From Piscicola geometra (Eukaryota > Annelida > Clitellata > Hirudinida > Piscicolidae), in NCBI GenBank assembly GCA_943735955.1, contig OX030961.1:2881920-2945919 (forward strand): 64,000 nucleotides of DNA, given 5' to 3'. A model generated the notes under the pieces. That model was given only the letters and a program-made list of their open reading frames with translations, had not been told where the DNA came from and did not search any database. Position 1 is the stretch's first letter. Every line of letters starts with the position of its first letter. The position numbers and the translations under genes were made by a program. Shown here piece after piece: positions 45,840-58,700 of this stretch.

Positions 45840-48650
45840 TCTTTAGTCTCCACGCCGAGCTGATGCTTTAAATAAGATTTATTTTAGTAATTGAAACTAG
45901 TGTATCAATAAAAAATTAATGTTTAGCCTATAATTTAAAGTAATCTAATTTACATTTTAACTGAGCTCCAAAAATCTCTTAGAACTGTCTCTTTTCAAGC
46001 TGCGTGCGTTATATAGTTATCGAAAATCTATCATTTCAATTACTCATTTCTTGTTTTGCATCGCTATATTACACTTATTCAGGAATTTTTAATTTTTGTT
46101 TTCAGTCCTCTATTTTAAAGAGATGTTTGGTCAGCTCATGCATTTACCTTCAAAACTTTTTTTTAGATCATTTTGTATTTTTCATAATGCAAAAAACCCT
46201 TCCATCCATCACGCCCACACGTTTCGCGCTCAATTCGTTTACAGGCAGTTTCTATTTGCATGATCACTAAGCAACCATATTGACTGAATAAGATAGAAAT
46301 ACACAAATTGGTGCAAAATCAAGGAAGTTCCAAGAGTTGATTTTGATTGATTGATTGACTAGTTGGCTTTATGGCTTGTGCGTGCAAAGAGGTCATGCAA
46401 GAAGCATACCAGACCCAAATACTTTAAAGTCTCGGAAAAGTGTTTTTTCTGTCCCCTGGTATTGGAGACTGCAACTATGAAAATATATTTTAATCTTTTT
46501 TGTATTAACCCATAAGAGCCCAGTGATCCGAAACTTGTGATATTTTCACTTTTTCTATACCAAGTTTTCGACTAACAATATGAATCAATGTAATATATAA
46601 GATGTAAATTCTTTATTGCGAAATAAGAAGCAGATTTTCTTCTTATTATTATTCTTTTTATTTTTATTATTCTCATAAGAACCATCGATGGAAGTCTGTC
46701 TTGTCTTTGAATGTCTACCTTAGGACCAGTCCTCAAGAGGCAGTGCAGACGACAGCACATTTCTTTTAAGACTTAAGTCTTGAAAATTCCTAGGGCAGTC
46801 GAAGGAAAGTCACTATCATAAAACAAGATCAACCTCGGCAATGCCATTATGCATGGATCATGCCTCCATATGTATTAACTCTCGTTCAAATCACTGAATA
46901 CAACACCACAACCATCAAAAACAATGCGAAACAAAATGCATGCATGTATCCTGAATGGGGAAAAATACTTAGAATAAAGGATAGAAAAAGAATGGATGAT
47001 AGACTGAGATGACGGATGAGTAGATTTATTAGTTTAAAAGTTTAAACTAAAAGGTTCATGCAAACATTCTAAAGAAGATTCGAAATGCAATGGGGAACAA
47101 ATTAGCGGAGAAGTCAGTGAAGAAGACGAAGACAGAGCTTTAGTGGCGTCTAAAAGCTCTTGTGTGTGTATTTGTGGAGGCAGCTTGCATGCCGGAAAGC
47201 ATGAAGAAGCCACTTATAGTGGAATAATAATGAAACAATTCTGAAGCATAATTTAGTGATTTGATAAGTCGAATAATTCTCGGGAGAAGAAGAATAAAGG
47301 GCTAGGCGTAAGGTAGCCAGCGCAGAATATAGTCGGATAATAAAGTAGAATGCAGTGAGGTTGGGGGCCACCAGGCAATCACAAACATTAAAACCAACTA
47401 TGAACCTTTCCACACTCCTACCCACGTGAGCACTACTCATGCATGCATCAATGATAAATGCATATGCATTAATGAATGCATTAATTAATAATGAATGCAT
47501 ATGCATGAATGCATTAATTAATAATGAATGCATATGCATTAGATAAGCCGACGACATGCGCATGGCACGGTTAAAATGCTGTACAGCTACGATAGGTGGT
47601 CAGGGGGTTGTGTGAGGGGGAAGGATTATATATACAAGTGTCTGAAGTGACGTAGACGCGACTAAGAGCGCTGATTGGTTGAGTCACGGAGATTCGAAGA
47701 GTTGATTGGTTACTGAAGAAATGCTTCATTGGCTGAAAAATTAAGTGATATTTGAAATAGAAGCTTGGTAATTGGATCGATTGAAAATGTAATTGATGGT
47801 GCTAATTGAGAAAAAGAAAAGGCTAGACTTGCGGGGTGCTTCGTGTGCTTTTGATTTGTGGTTTTAGAGTGTGGTGTGGTAATAAGACGTGGTAGTGTGG
47901 TGCGGTAGTGTGTGGTAGTATAGCGTAGTGTGGTCAAAGAGTGAGGCGTAGCGACGTACTTTTGAAGTGGTGTCATTGTCTAACTTGAATGACTGACTCA
48001 AGCCGACACAAGCATGAAAGATCTCCATTGAAAGAAGTCACTGATGATTGAAACACAAGATTAGTCAACGAGGTGTTCCTTTCTAATTAGGGACATGATA
48101 GACTAAACCGATCGATAGAAAACACTTTTTCTGGTCGCTAGAGGTCACTACGTGGATGCATGTGTAGGCCTGTGTAGGAGGCTGCATGCAGTCGGTGCAG
48201 ATATATACAAGCATGCAGCCCGCCTTTTAAATATAGGCGCGTGTGTGATTGGCTTTTTGTGTGCGTTTTTTCGGATTAAACATCACGAAAGGGAAGTGGA
48301 GGAACGAAAGTAAAAAGCTGGCCTGTATAATGGTGACATAGTTTAGTGTTGGTGCTGATGATGATGATGGCGGAGATGGTGATGATAAGGATGACGATGG
48401 TGGTGATAACGATGGAGATGGTGATGATGACATTAGAAAATTAAAATGGCAGAGAGGTGGACAAGAGGACACAAGACAAAAGGGAAGAGTCGACCTCCCG
48501 AAAAAGCATTCACAAGGAGGAAATCAGAATAACAGAAGAAAAACGATCTAAAATGGAGAAAAGAGAATAACTTAGAAGGAAAAGGAAAAAAAGAAAAAAA
48601 CAATGAAAGATGGATGAAAAAATCCACTAGAGGGCGTTGCTGTCGGAGTG
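45840..48650. other. Intergenic region without recognisable genes
   Basis: Holds the TRP channel promoter side and the 3' flank of DIP2. Notable content: an (AAT)n-tailed block at about 46630-46770 that could be a retrotransposon tail, a palindrome-rich AT repeat (47459-47541, listed separately), and a GAT-rich stretch at 48355-48430. No exon with matching phases was found. Confidence 0.55.
47459..47541. repeat. AT-rich palindromic tandem repeat
   Basis: A roughly 33-base unit, containing gcattaattaataatgaatg and the palindrome atgcatatgcat, occurs twice, with partial copies on both sides. The core ATGCATATGCAT and the flanking ATTAATTAAT are self-complementary. Confidence 0.8.
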
Positions 48651-48652
48651 GA

Positions 48653-49702
48653 TCACATGTTGTAGGCGACGTAGATGGGGTCGAGTTGGTCAGCAAGGAA
48701 GCCGTCTCGCAGTAGCATGCGCTGCTTTTCGCCCCGGGAGTTGATGGGAACGACGCCTGGGTCGAGGATGACGACCACACCGACGATGAGGTAGTGTTCT
48801 TCGAGCACTGCATTCGTCACCAGCGGGATCAGATCGAGCGCTTCCTTCTCGCTGCCGTCCAACTCGACCACCACGACCAGGAGGTTTGTCCACGTGAACA
48901 CCGCGCTACGGGTGAGGTTCATTGGGAGGGGGTGGGAAGGGCTTCATTGGAGGTTTATTGAAGCTTCAACGTGGCGCATCAGAGGGTGACCGCTGACGCC
49001 ATCGCTACTCACACACCTAACCATCCATGCACCGAAGAACATAACCACCCCTCGCCAGTCATCACAAACTACCCACCATCACCTGCCAATCCCCGCTCAC
49101 TTACCACTCGCAGATCTTTTTATGGCATCTGACGGTGCTGTTCTCGATGTCGATCGGGTGGTAACGCATGCCACGCAGCAGCATTGTCTCTTCCAACGAG
49201 CCCACCACGAAGATCGCGTCATGCCGCTCTGTGCATGAATTGGGTCGAGATGGTGAATGGGATGGTGAATGGGATACAGTTGTGAATGGGATGAAAAGAT
49301 GATGAGGTAAGGTGGTGAATGGGATACAGTTATGAATGGGATGAAAGGGTGATGAGGTAAGGTGGTGAATGGCAATTCAATTGGTGGATGGGATAAGATG
49401 GTGAAGAGGGGAACTAAAGAACAAAACTCGATCAATCACGACGGTCAGCACCTCCATCAGACTGGGTCATCTCGGTGCGACGGATGAAGCCCAGGTAGCC
49501 GGTGCGAGCGAACGTCGAGCGGCAATCTCCGGTCGCCAGATGCGCCTTCAGCTGCTCCTCCTGCTCGCCATCGCACACCACCTGGTAGCCGTCCGAGTTG
49601 TGGCCACTGCTCACCCAGATCTGGGTGGTGATTGCGAATGCTGCCAGCATTGTTATCCTCGTCGTTGTTATCATTCTCAAAGTTATCATGATCAGACTCG
49701 TG

Positions 49703-49741
<39 letters not shown>

Positions 49742-52700
49742 TTCATGAGCACCTCTCCTAGATGAGAATCGGCACATTGTCCCTTAGTTTCAGGATTGGC
49801 TATGACCACCTTCACTCCAGGCATCAGCTGGTCGATCGATTGGGTGGGTGGGTGAGTGAGTCAATGAGTGCCTTATTGTGGAAAGCAATTGTAAAAGAAT
49901 GAGACCTAGCCACACTCAACAGCACCCAGCAATACCTAATCACACCTCAAAACAAACAAAAAACACCAAACAAACCACGTCCAACCTTGCCAGACTCTAG
50001 GAGACACAATCCCTGTGGACTGCCCCTCTCGACCAGGGTGACCCTGTCGTTCCTGAGGGCCCTCAAGTCGATGAAGACCGAGGTGGGGTCGGGAGAAGAG
50101 GCTCCTTGCAGGCAGATGCCCACGTTTGCCTGTGTGGTGGCGCAAGTGGTGGTACTGGTGGTGGTTGGTTGCAGAGGGTGTGAGGTGTGTACTCCTCATC
50201 ATCATCATCATCGAGCGGGCGCAGATAAGAGATCAATAGCCTTTTTCCCGCCACGAAGACAATGCATTAACGAGAAGTCAAGCATGTCTGAAGTCAGCAG
50301 CCAGCAGCCAGCGTGCCTACCCACCTTGCAGCCGAACGAAGTCGATACGGCCCTGGCGGAGAGACCGAGCGACGAGAAGAGTTTCGCGAACGAAGTGGTC
50401 AGTTGGATCCTCGGTCGTTCTTCTGCCACCACGCACAACGTCCTCACGCAGCTGAGATTCACTCCCCGCGCCTTCAACGCAGCCATCGCCCCTCCCAAGC
50501 CCTTCGTGCACAACTCCATCACGCCGTACGAGCAGAACGTGTCTCTGACTGTAATGGTGGTGATGGTGGTGGTGGTGGTCATGCAGTGGTGGTGGTGTAG
50601 TGGTCTAAGACGGTAGTGATGTAGATCGATGGTGGTGATGCTACTACCGATGACCCACCCTTATTCTGACTGACGACACTGAGCCACAGGGCGGGGTTGA
50701 CCTCGATTTCCGAGGGTGGGATGAGGATCGAGTGGTGGCCGGAGTAGATGCTGTTCGTGAGGGATGCAGAGATGAGGGTGGGCGAGGGTGTGCTTGGTGT
50801 CGGTGAATGAAAAATTCATCGGGTTCCACTACTTGCCTCCATCGTCAAAACCCCTATTGGCATCATCACAGCAACTATCACGAAAACCACCATCACCGCC
50901 GCCACCACCACCCTCATCACAATTACAACCATATAAAAAAAAACCACCATCACGACAACAACAAAACCCCAATTCTCCCCACAAAACCCCTCCTATCAGC
51001 ACCTGCTCATGCACCAGAGCACGAAGCCCAGGCCGGAGTAGGGGTCGAGGCACAAGACGACCTCTCTCGATGGGTACAGCTCAGATTGCAGCTTCAACGA
51101 CTTGCACAGCGTCGAGATGGAGGCGTGTGTGAGCTGTTTGGAGGGTTGGTTGGTTGTTGGTGGTGGGTGGGTGTGTGTAGGTGGTTGGTGTGTGAGCTGT
51201 TTGGAGGGTTCGTTGGTTGTTGGAGGTGGGTGGGTGTGTGTAGGTGGTTGGTGTGTGAGCTGTTTGGAGGGTTGGTTGGTTGTTGGTGGTGGGTGGGTGG
51301 GTGGTTGGTGGGTAGGTAGGTAGGTAGGTTGGTGGGTTGGTTGTTGGTGGGTATTTGTGTAGGTGGTTGGTGGATGTGTGTGTAGGTGGTTGGTGGGTGG
51401 GTAGGTAGGTAGGTAGGTAGGTAGGTTGGTGGGTTGGTTGGTAATTGGGTGGGTAAATGAGCTGTTGGTTGGTTGGTGGGTGCGTGAGTGGGTGAATGGT
51501 GTGTGGGTGGATTAAGAGATTAGTGAATGGATGGATGGATGAACTGATAGATGAATGGGTGGATGAATGAATGGATGAATGAATCAATGAATGAATGGAT
51601 GGATGAATGGATGGATGAATGGATGGATGAATGGATGGATGAATGGATGGACAAATGGATGAACAGATAAAAAAAAACTATAAAAAGCCCCTACCTTCAC
51701 TCCAACGAGCTTGCCAGTAGTCGAAACACTAAAGTCGATATAGCACGTGGTCTCTGGCGTCTGCACGCCTGGAAAGCCCTGGAACTTCCGCTTGGAAACG
51801 TCGTCGGTGTCGACGGTGACGGGCCAAGACTTGAGGTCGACCACTGAAGCTGCCTCTTTCGAACGGAGCATCTTGACGACGGCGCTGGTGCTGAGGACGA
51901 CTGCCGCCTTGCTGACGTCGACGATCATCTTGACGGTGGGCAGCGTGGTCGAGATGTTGAGCGGGTGTGGCGGTCTGATCGTCACTGGAATCACACCTGT
52001 GTGCAGGGAGTGTGGGTGGAGGAGGGTAGTGTTGGATGAAACTTTGTGAAGGTCGCCCATTCTCCACCACAGCAATCAGAATATCAACCACAATTAATTC
52101 ATCTCTAACCAGCTAACCAACACGACACCAGCCAAAACCACATTCAAACCACCAATCCCCCCAACCACACCAACCTCACCACAAAACCAACCAACCAACA
52201 CAACCCCAACCAAAAACACCCCTCCCCACCCAACCAGTCAGCACCAACGCACCCCACCCAAGCAACCAGCACCAACGCACCGGCATAGAGGCAGCCATAG
52301 AAGGCACACACGAGTTCCAGACCGGGCGGGTAGACGAGGGCGACGTGGTCGGAGGGCGCTAGTTTGAGCTTCTCCATCAGCAGAGCGCCAATCCTCTCTG
52401 CCTTCTTGTGCAGTTGCATGCACGAGAGGGTGCTTTGCGACTGTTGCTGCCGTTGTGGTGCAGTGGTGGTGCAGTGGTTGTGCAGTGGTTGTGCAGTGGT
52501 GGTGGAGTGGTGTGGGTGGTGGCGGTTATGTTGGACAGTGATGGTGGTGATAGTGATGGTGGTTATGTTGTACAGTGATGGTGGTAATAGTGATGGTGGT
52601 TAGGTTGTACAGTGATGGTGGTAATAGTGATGGTGGTAATAGTGATGGTGGTAATAGTGATGGTGGTAAAAGTGATGGTGGTAATAGTGATGGTGGTTAG

Positions 52701-55700
52701 GTTGTACAGTGATGGTGGTAATAGTGATGGTGGTAATAGTGATGGTGGTAATAGTGATGGTGGTAAAAGTGATGGTGGTAATAGTGATGTTGGTAATAGT
52801 GATGTTGGTGGTGGTAGTAGAGATTTTTGCGATGGTGGTAGTAGAAGTGGTTATGTTGAACAGTGATGATGGTGTTGGTGACAGTGCCAGAAGCAACATA
52901 ATTTGATAACGATGAAGACAATGACAACATTTCAAGGTGGTTCTAAAACATAGTGAGGTTTCTTGCACTGAGATGTGACGAAGGCCTTAAACGGACTGAA
53001 AAAAACAAATAGAAGATAATACGTTTTTGAGGACTTTGGAGTTGACGAGTGTGTAGAGGATGTGGTCAGGAGTGGATGAGGAACGTGACTTGAGGATCTC
53101 AGAGAGGAACTGGTACTGCAGTGGTGATGTGGTGGTGTGGTGATGTGGTGGTGGTGATGTGGTGGTGATGGTGTGGTAGTGGTGATGTGGTGGTGTGGTA
53201 GTGGTGATGTGGTGGTGTGGTAGTGGTGATGTGGTGGTGTGGTAGTGGTGATGTGGTAGTGGTGATGTGGTTGTGTGGTAGTGGTGATGTGGTGGTGTGG
53301 TAGTGGTGATGTGGTGGTGTGGTAGTGGTGATGTGGTAGTGGTGATGTGGTAGTGGTGATGTGGTGGTGTGGTAGTGGTGATGTGGTGGTATGGTAGTGG
53401 TGATGTGGTAGTGGTGATGTGGTGGTGTGGTAGTGGTGATGTAATGGTGGTGATGTGGTGATGGTAGTGGTGATGTGGTGGTGGTGGTGGTGATGTGGTG
53501 ATGGTAGTGGTGATGTGGTGGTGGTAGTGGTGATGTGGTGGTGTGGTAGTGGTGATGTGGTGGTGTGGTAGTGGTGATGTGGTGGTGATGTAGTGGTGTG
53601 GTAGTGGTGATGTGGTGGTGTGGTAGTGGTGATGTAGTGGTGTGGTAGTGGTGATGTGGTGGTGATGTGGTGATGTAGTGGTGTGGTAGTGGTGATGTAG
53701 TGGTGGTAGTGGTGATGTGGTGGTGGTGATGTGGTGATGTGGTGGTAGTGGTGATGATGTGGTGGTAGTGGTGATGAAGTGGTGGTAATGGTGATGTGTG
53801 GTAGTGGTAGTGCTGCTGGTATTGCAGTTGTGGTGATACAGTCTTTTTAGCAATGTAGAACCAGCGTTATAACTAGGGGAACGGTATGATGGTGGTACGA
53901 TCACGCCCGAACAAGAAATTCCATCATCAAAAATCCTTCAACAACACCAAAAAACAGGCATAAATCAAAAAATCAAAAAAATCAAGCAGGCTCGAACCTT
54001 CTTGAAGTTGTCGTTGTCGACGTCGTCCATGATGCCGAGGTCTCTGCCCTGCGCCGAAGCCAGTCTCGCGCCCTGCACGATGCTGCCCACGTACACCGCT
54101 GAGGGAGTCACGTCTGCTTGGTGGGTGGGTGTGGGTTGGTGGTTGGGTTGGTTGGGTGTGGGTGGGTTGGTATGGGTTGGTGTGGGTGGGTTGGTGGGTG
54201 GTTGGGTGTGGGTGGGTGGTTGGGTGTGGGTAGGTGGGTTGGTGGGTGTGGGTGGGTTGGTTGGGTGTGGGTTGGTTGGGTGTGGGTTGGTTGGGTGTGG
54301 GTTGGTGGGTGTGGGTAGGTTGGTTGGTGAGTGGGTGTGGTTGGTGGTTGGGTGTGGGTTGGTTGGTGGGTGGGTTGGTGTGGGTAGGTTGGTGGGTGTG
54401 GGTTGGTGTGGGTGGGTTGGTGTGGGTTGGTGTGGGTGGGTGTGGGTTGGTGGGTGTGGGTGGGTTGGTTGGTGTGGGTTGGTGGGTGTGGGTAGGTTGG
54501 TGGTTGGGTGTGGGTGGGTTGGTGGGTGTGGGTGGGTGGGTTGGTGGTTGGGGGTGGGTTGGTTGGTGGGTTGGTGGTTGGGTGTGGGTTGGTGGTTGGG
54601 TGTGGGTGGGTTGGTTGGTGGGTTGGTGTGGGTGGGTTGGTGTGGGTGGGTTGGTGTGGGTGGGTTGGTATGGGTGGATTGTTGGGTGGGTTGGTGGTCG
54701 TGGTGGTGAGTGGAGGTGGGTGTGGTCGTAATTGAATGATAAGTAATAGTAATAATGATAAGGTAATAATATAAAATAAATAAATAGTTATAATAGTAGG
54801 TCAACATTAAAAATATTAACCCATTAACGCATGACTCAAAGGAATTAATTAATTTTTTTACATTTTATTGAAAAACTGATTCTAAAAAATAAAATTAAAA
54901 AACTAGTCTAAAATATTTTATACGAAAAAAGTTATGATGAAAATAAAAAATGTCCTTAAAAAAGGACACTATGCGTTGCTACTGACGGTAATCACGATTC
55001 GTGGTAGATGCTGAAGCACTCCAAATGTAAAGCTAAATTACATTTAAGGCATTTTTTTTCCACTTTCTTTCCACATTACTTGCATCTTTTTTGGCCATCT
55101 TCAATTTTACCAATAAAATGATCTTTTCCATCGTATCGGACATCTGCAACACGCTTTTAGCTAAATTCATGGATTCTTTTTTTTCTTTTTTGATCTGTTT
55201 GAAACCATATGAAAAAATTATAAATATTTCAGTATAACATGGAGTGTCTTTTGGTAAGCATTTTATTAGTTTAGATACCCCCGATCCACCAAGTCCTAAT
55301 TCGCTATTGAATTCTTCCGAGGCTCCTTGATACGGGTAACAGGTTACCCAATACCCAAGCCTATTATTTAGACACCAAACTTTATATCCAAACCTTATGG
55401 GTTTTCCTCTGATAAACTGTTTTGATGAATGCCTTCCATAATATGGCACCATTGATTCATCAATCGCCAAATGACATTCTTTGGGCCAAAATTTGAGAAA
55501 TCTTTCATTCATAGCATCAAATAATGGACGCACTTTGGCCATCTTGTCTAACTTATTAATTTTCTCGTTGTCATTGCAATGCAAATATCTTAATAACTCT
55601 TCAAATCTGTTGACAGTCATAGCATTGCTTACAGCTAGATTGTGTACATCGTCGCTCTGTTCCCAGTACATCCTGCGGTTTGCAAAAGGAACATAACCTG

Positions 55701-58700
55701 AAAGCATGAGTAAAGCCAGCACCACTCTATATTCATTTTCAGTAGCATTCAGCTGTTTTAGTTTTTGGCTGTCATATAAATTTGACATGTCTGTTATTAG
55801 CTTGATGACTGGTACATCCAAAAATAATTTTAAACAATGTGGGAGGAGACATTTTTTCTAAATTTGATTTGTCCTCTGAACTATTATCTGCCAATAATCC
55901 AGTAGTAATGTCTTTTTTGGTCCATCTCCGATCAATTTAAATTTATTTTAGCTGGCCTTTTCACAGCAGTTTCTTCTCTAATTATAGTGGTTTTCTCTTC
56001 CCCAATTTTGGAAATTACTATTTCTGCTTCTGCATTTAGCTGGTTTCTTGATAAATTATCTAGGGTACCTTCACCATCCTCGGGTCCACTATCCTCATCA
56101 GAGCAGTTTGGGTCAGTAGGAGGAATCATGACTATATCTGCTGAAAAGAAATCATTGTCATCTTCCAAAATACTAATGACTTCATGAAGAGCGAATCTGA
56201 AAATAATTTTTTTTACCATCTGTATTACTGCATAGTGTCCTTAAAAAAGGACACTCAATAAAACACAGTTTTTGGAAATAATATTACATGTAAAATGAAA
56301 TTTATTTTAAAATAAGATATAAGAATGGATAACAATAAAATAATATTATAAATTATGAATGGTAGACATTAAATAAAATTATAACTAACTTTTTTTCATG
56401 AGCCATGACAAAAACACAAAAAATTTAGTTATCGCCTTGAAAAATCAGAATATCGAAACAATTTATCAATTTCAAATCACAAAAATTTTTTTTAACAAAG
56501 ACTTCAGTTTATATAGGACAGGATTAATTGCAAAGATAATAAATATAATCAAGATAACTATTATAAAAAAAACTTTTTATTGCTGTCCTTAAAAAAGGAC
56601 AGTATGCGTTAATGGGTTAATATAACTCTAATAGTGAGAATAAGTAATACCAATAGAAACAAACTATTAATGGCGAAAGATACAATCATACATGTGTGGC
56701 ATAGAAAAAGGGTGGTGAAATGAAAAAAAGCACAATCGGCGAGAGACGTGCCAAGTTGGTGAGATAAAAAAAACAACAACAAAAACACACAATCAGCAAA
56801 GGAAAGCCAGCCACGGTCGTCAAAAAAAGGCATGATGGGCGACCAAGAGCAACGACGACGAACCATGGTGCAGTTCTCGAGGCTTGGGCAGGTTGAGGAC
56901 GCAAGTGTGCGGGCACATGAGCACATTGACCGGGTGCAAGCAGCCCTCTGAGAAGCGCCTTCTGCTCTCGCTGAGGTCGATGCCGCCCAGTGACGTCTGT
57001 GGCGGTGGTTGATGTGGTGATGGTGCTTTTGTGTATGTTAGTAGAGATAGAAGTGGTTTTTGTAGTAGTTGGTGGTAGCAGTCCTTTTGGTAGTGGTGAT
57101 TGTTCTTGTTGATTGAAGAACCATGTGATTTAGACGATAGAGCAATAAGCTGCTTTCTTCGGTTTGGACCCCGATAATAATAATAATAATTATTATTATT
57201 AATATTATTATTATCATAACCTATTAAAACTCCTATTAAGAACACACAAACACCACAACCACTGCAGCAGCAGCGGCAGACCTTGGGCAGGTGGTTGGGC
57301 GGCAGAAGGGCGAGGCAGTAGACACCCACCTGGTGGATGCTGTCCACCGCCTGCAACACCCTGCTCATCCACTGGAAACTCTGGCGGGTGGTGCGATTGG
57401 AGTGGTCTTGGATGGGATGGTCCGATGGTGTTGTTGGGATCGTATTTTTGGGATGGTCGGATGGTATCGGGATGGTATTGGGATGGTATTGGAATGGTAT
57501 TGTTGGGATGGTATTGGTGGGACGGTATCGGGATGGTATTGGGATGGTATTGGGATGGTATTGGAATGGTATTGTTGGGATGGTATTGTTGGGACGGTAT
57601 CGGGATGGTATTGGGATGGTGTTATTTGGACGGTATCGGGATTGTATTGGGATGGTATTGTTGGGATGGTCGGATGGTATCGGGATGGTATTGGGATGGT
57701 ATTGGGATGGTATTGGAATGGTATCGGGATGGTATTGGGATGGTGTTATTTGGACGGTATCGGGATTGTATTGGGATGTTATTGTTGGGATGGTCGGATG
57801 GTATCGGGATGGTATTGGGATGGTATTGGGATGGTATTGGAATGGTATTGTTGGGACGGTATCGGGATGGTATTGGGATGGTGTTATTGGGACGGTATCG
57901 GGATTGTATTGGGATGGTATTGTTGGGATGGTCGGATGGTATCGGGATGGTATTTCAGAGACAGTCTAGTGGGATGGTGTTATTGGGATGGTCAGATGGA
58001 GTGGAGTAGTGTGGAATGAAGAATAAAATGATGGATTAAAAGAAGATAAAAAAATGATATAATAAAGAAGATAAATATGAAATAGGATGAGAATAAGATA
58101 TATTAAAGAAGACAAATAACAGATTAAATAAAGGAATAAACAAGAGACATGACAGAACGGGGAAAAATACAACCCGCGCACACGCACGCATACAAACCTC
58201 CTCTTCGGTGCACTCGGGCCTCTGTTCGGCGATGATGACCACTCGTTCGTCCCTGAGCACCCTCATCGAGAAGACCGCCACCCTGCCTCGGTAGATGAAC
58301 TTCTGCGGCTCGACCGCCAGCACCGTCGCTATGAGGTCGTCGGTGTTGTGGCGACGACCGCCAACCTCCATGAGACCCTCGCAACTGCCGCACACAAAGA
58401 TCAAGCCACCCTGTGATGGTAGTTGGTTGGTGGTGATGGTTGAAGTTGGAGATTGAATTCGTTGATCAATTCTTGTTGTTGCGGATTATATATAGAAAAA
58501 GTAAAGTTAATTAAAAATTGAATTAAATAAAATATAAAAGTTAATTAAAAATTGAATTAAATAAAATATAAAAGTTAATTAAAAATTGAATTAAATAAAA
58601 TATAAATTAAAAATTCTTAAATGAAAAAAACAAAAAATCGAAGCAGCAGTGAAGGAAGCACTCACAGGCCCGAGGAAGCCAAGCAGGCCACTCCTGACGT

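Noticed and set aside
46572..46760. Open frame of 62 codons ending in an (AAT)n tract, possible LINE 3' end
   Set aside because: Too short and no reverse transcriptase motif; kept only as a remark in the intergenic entry.
53965..54807. 280-codon Thr/Pro/His-rich minus-strand frame, resembling a mucin-like protein
   Set aside because: It starts in intron repeats and runs into the DIP2 exon 53998-54113 only by chance continuity; a good acceptor lies at the exon edge.
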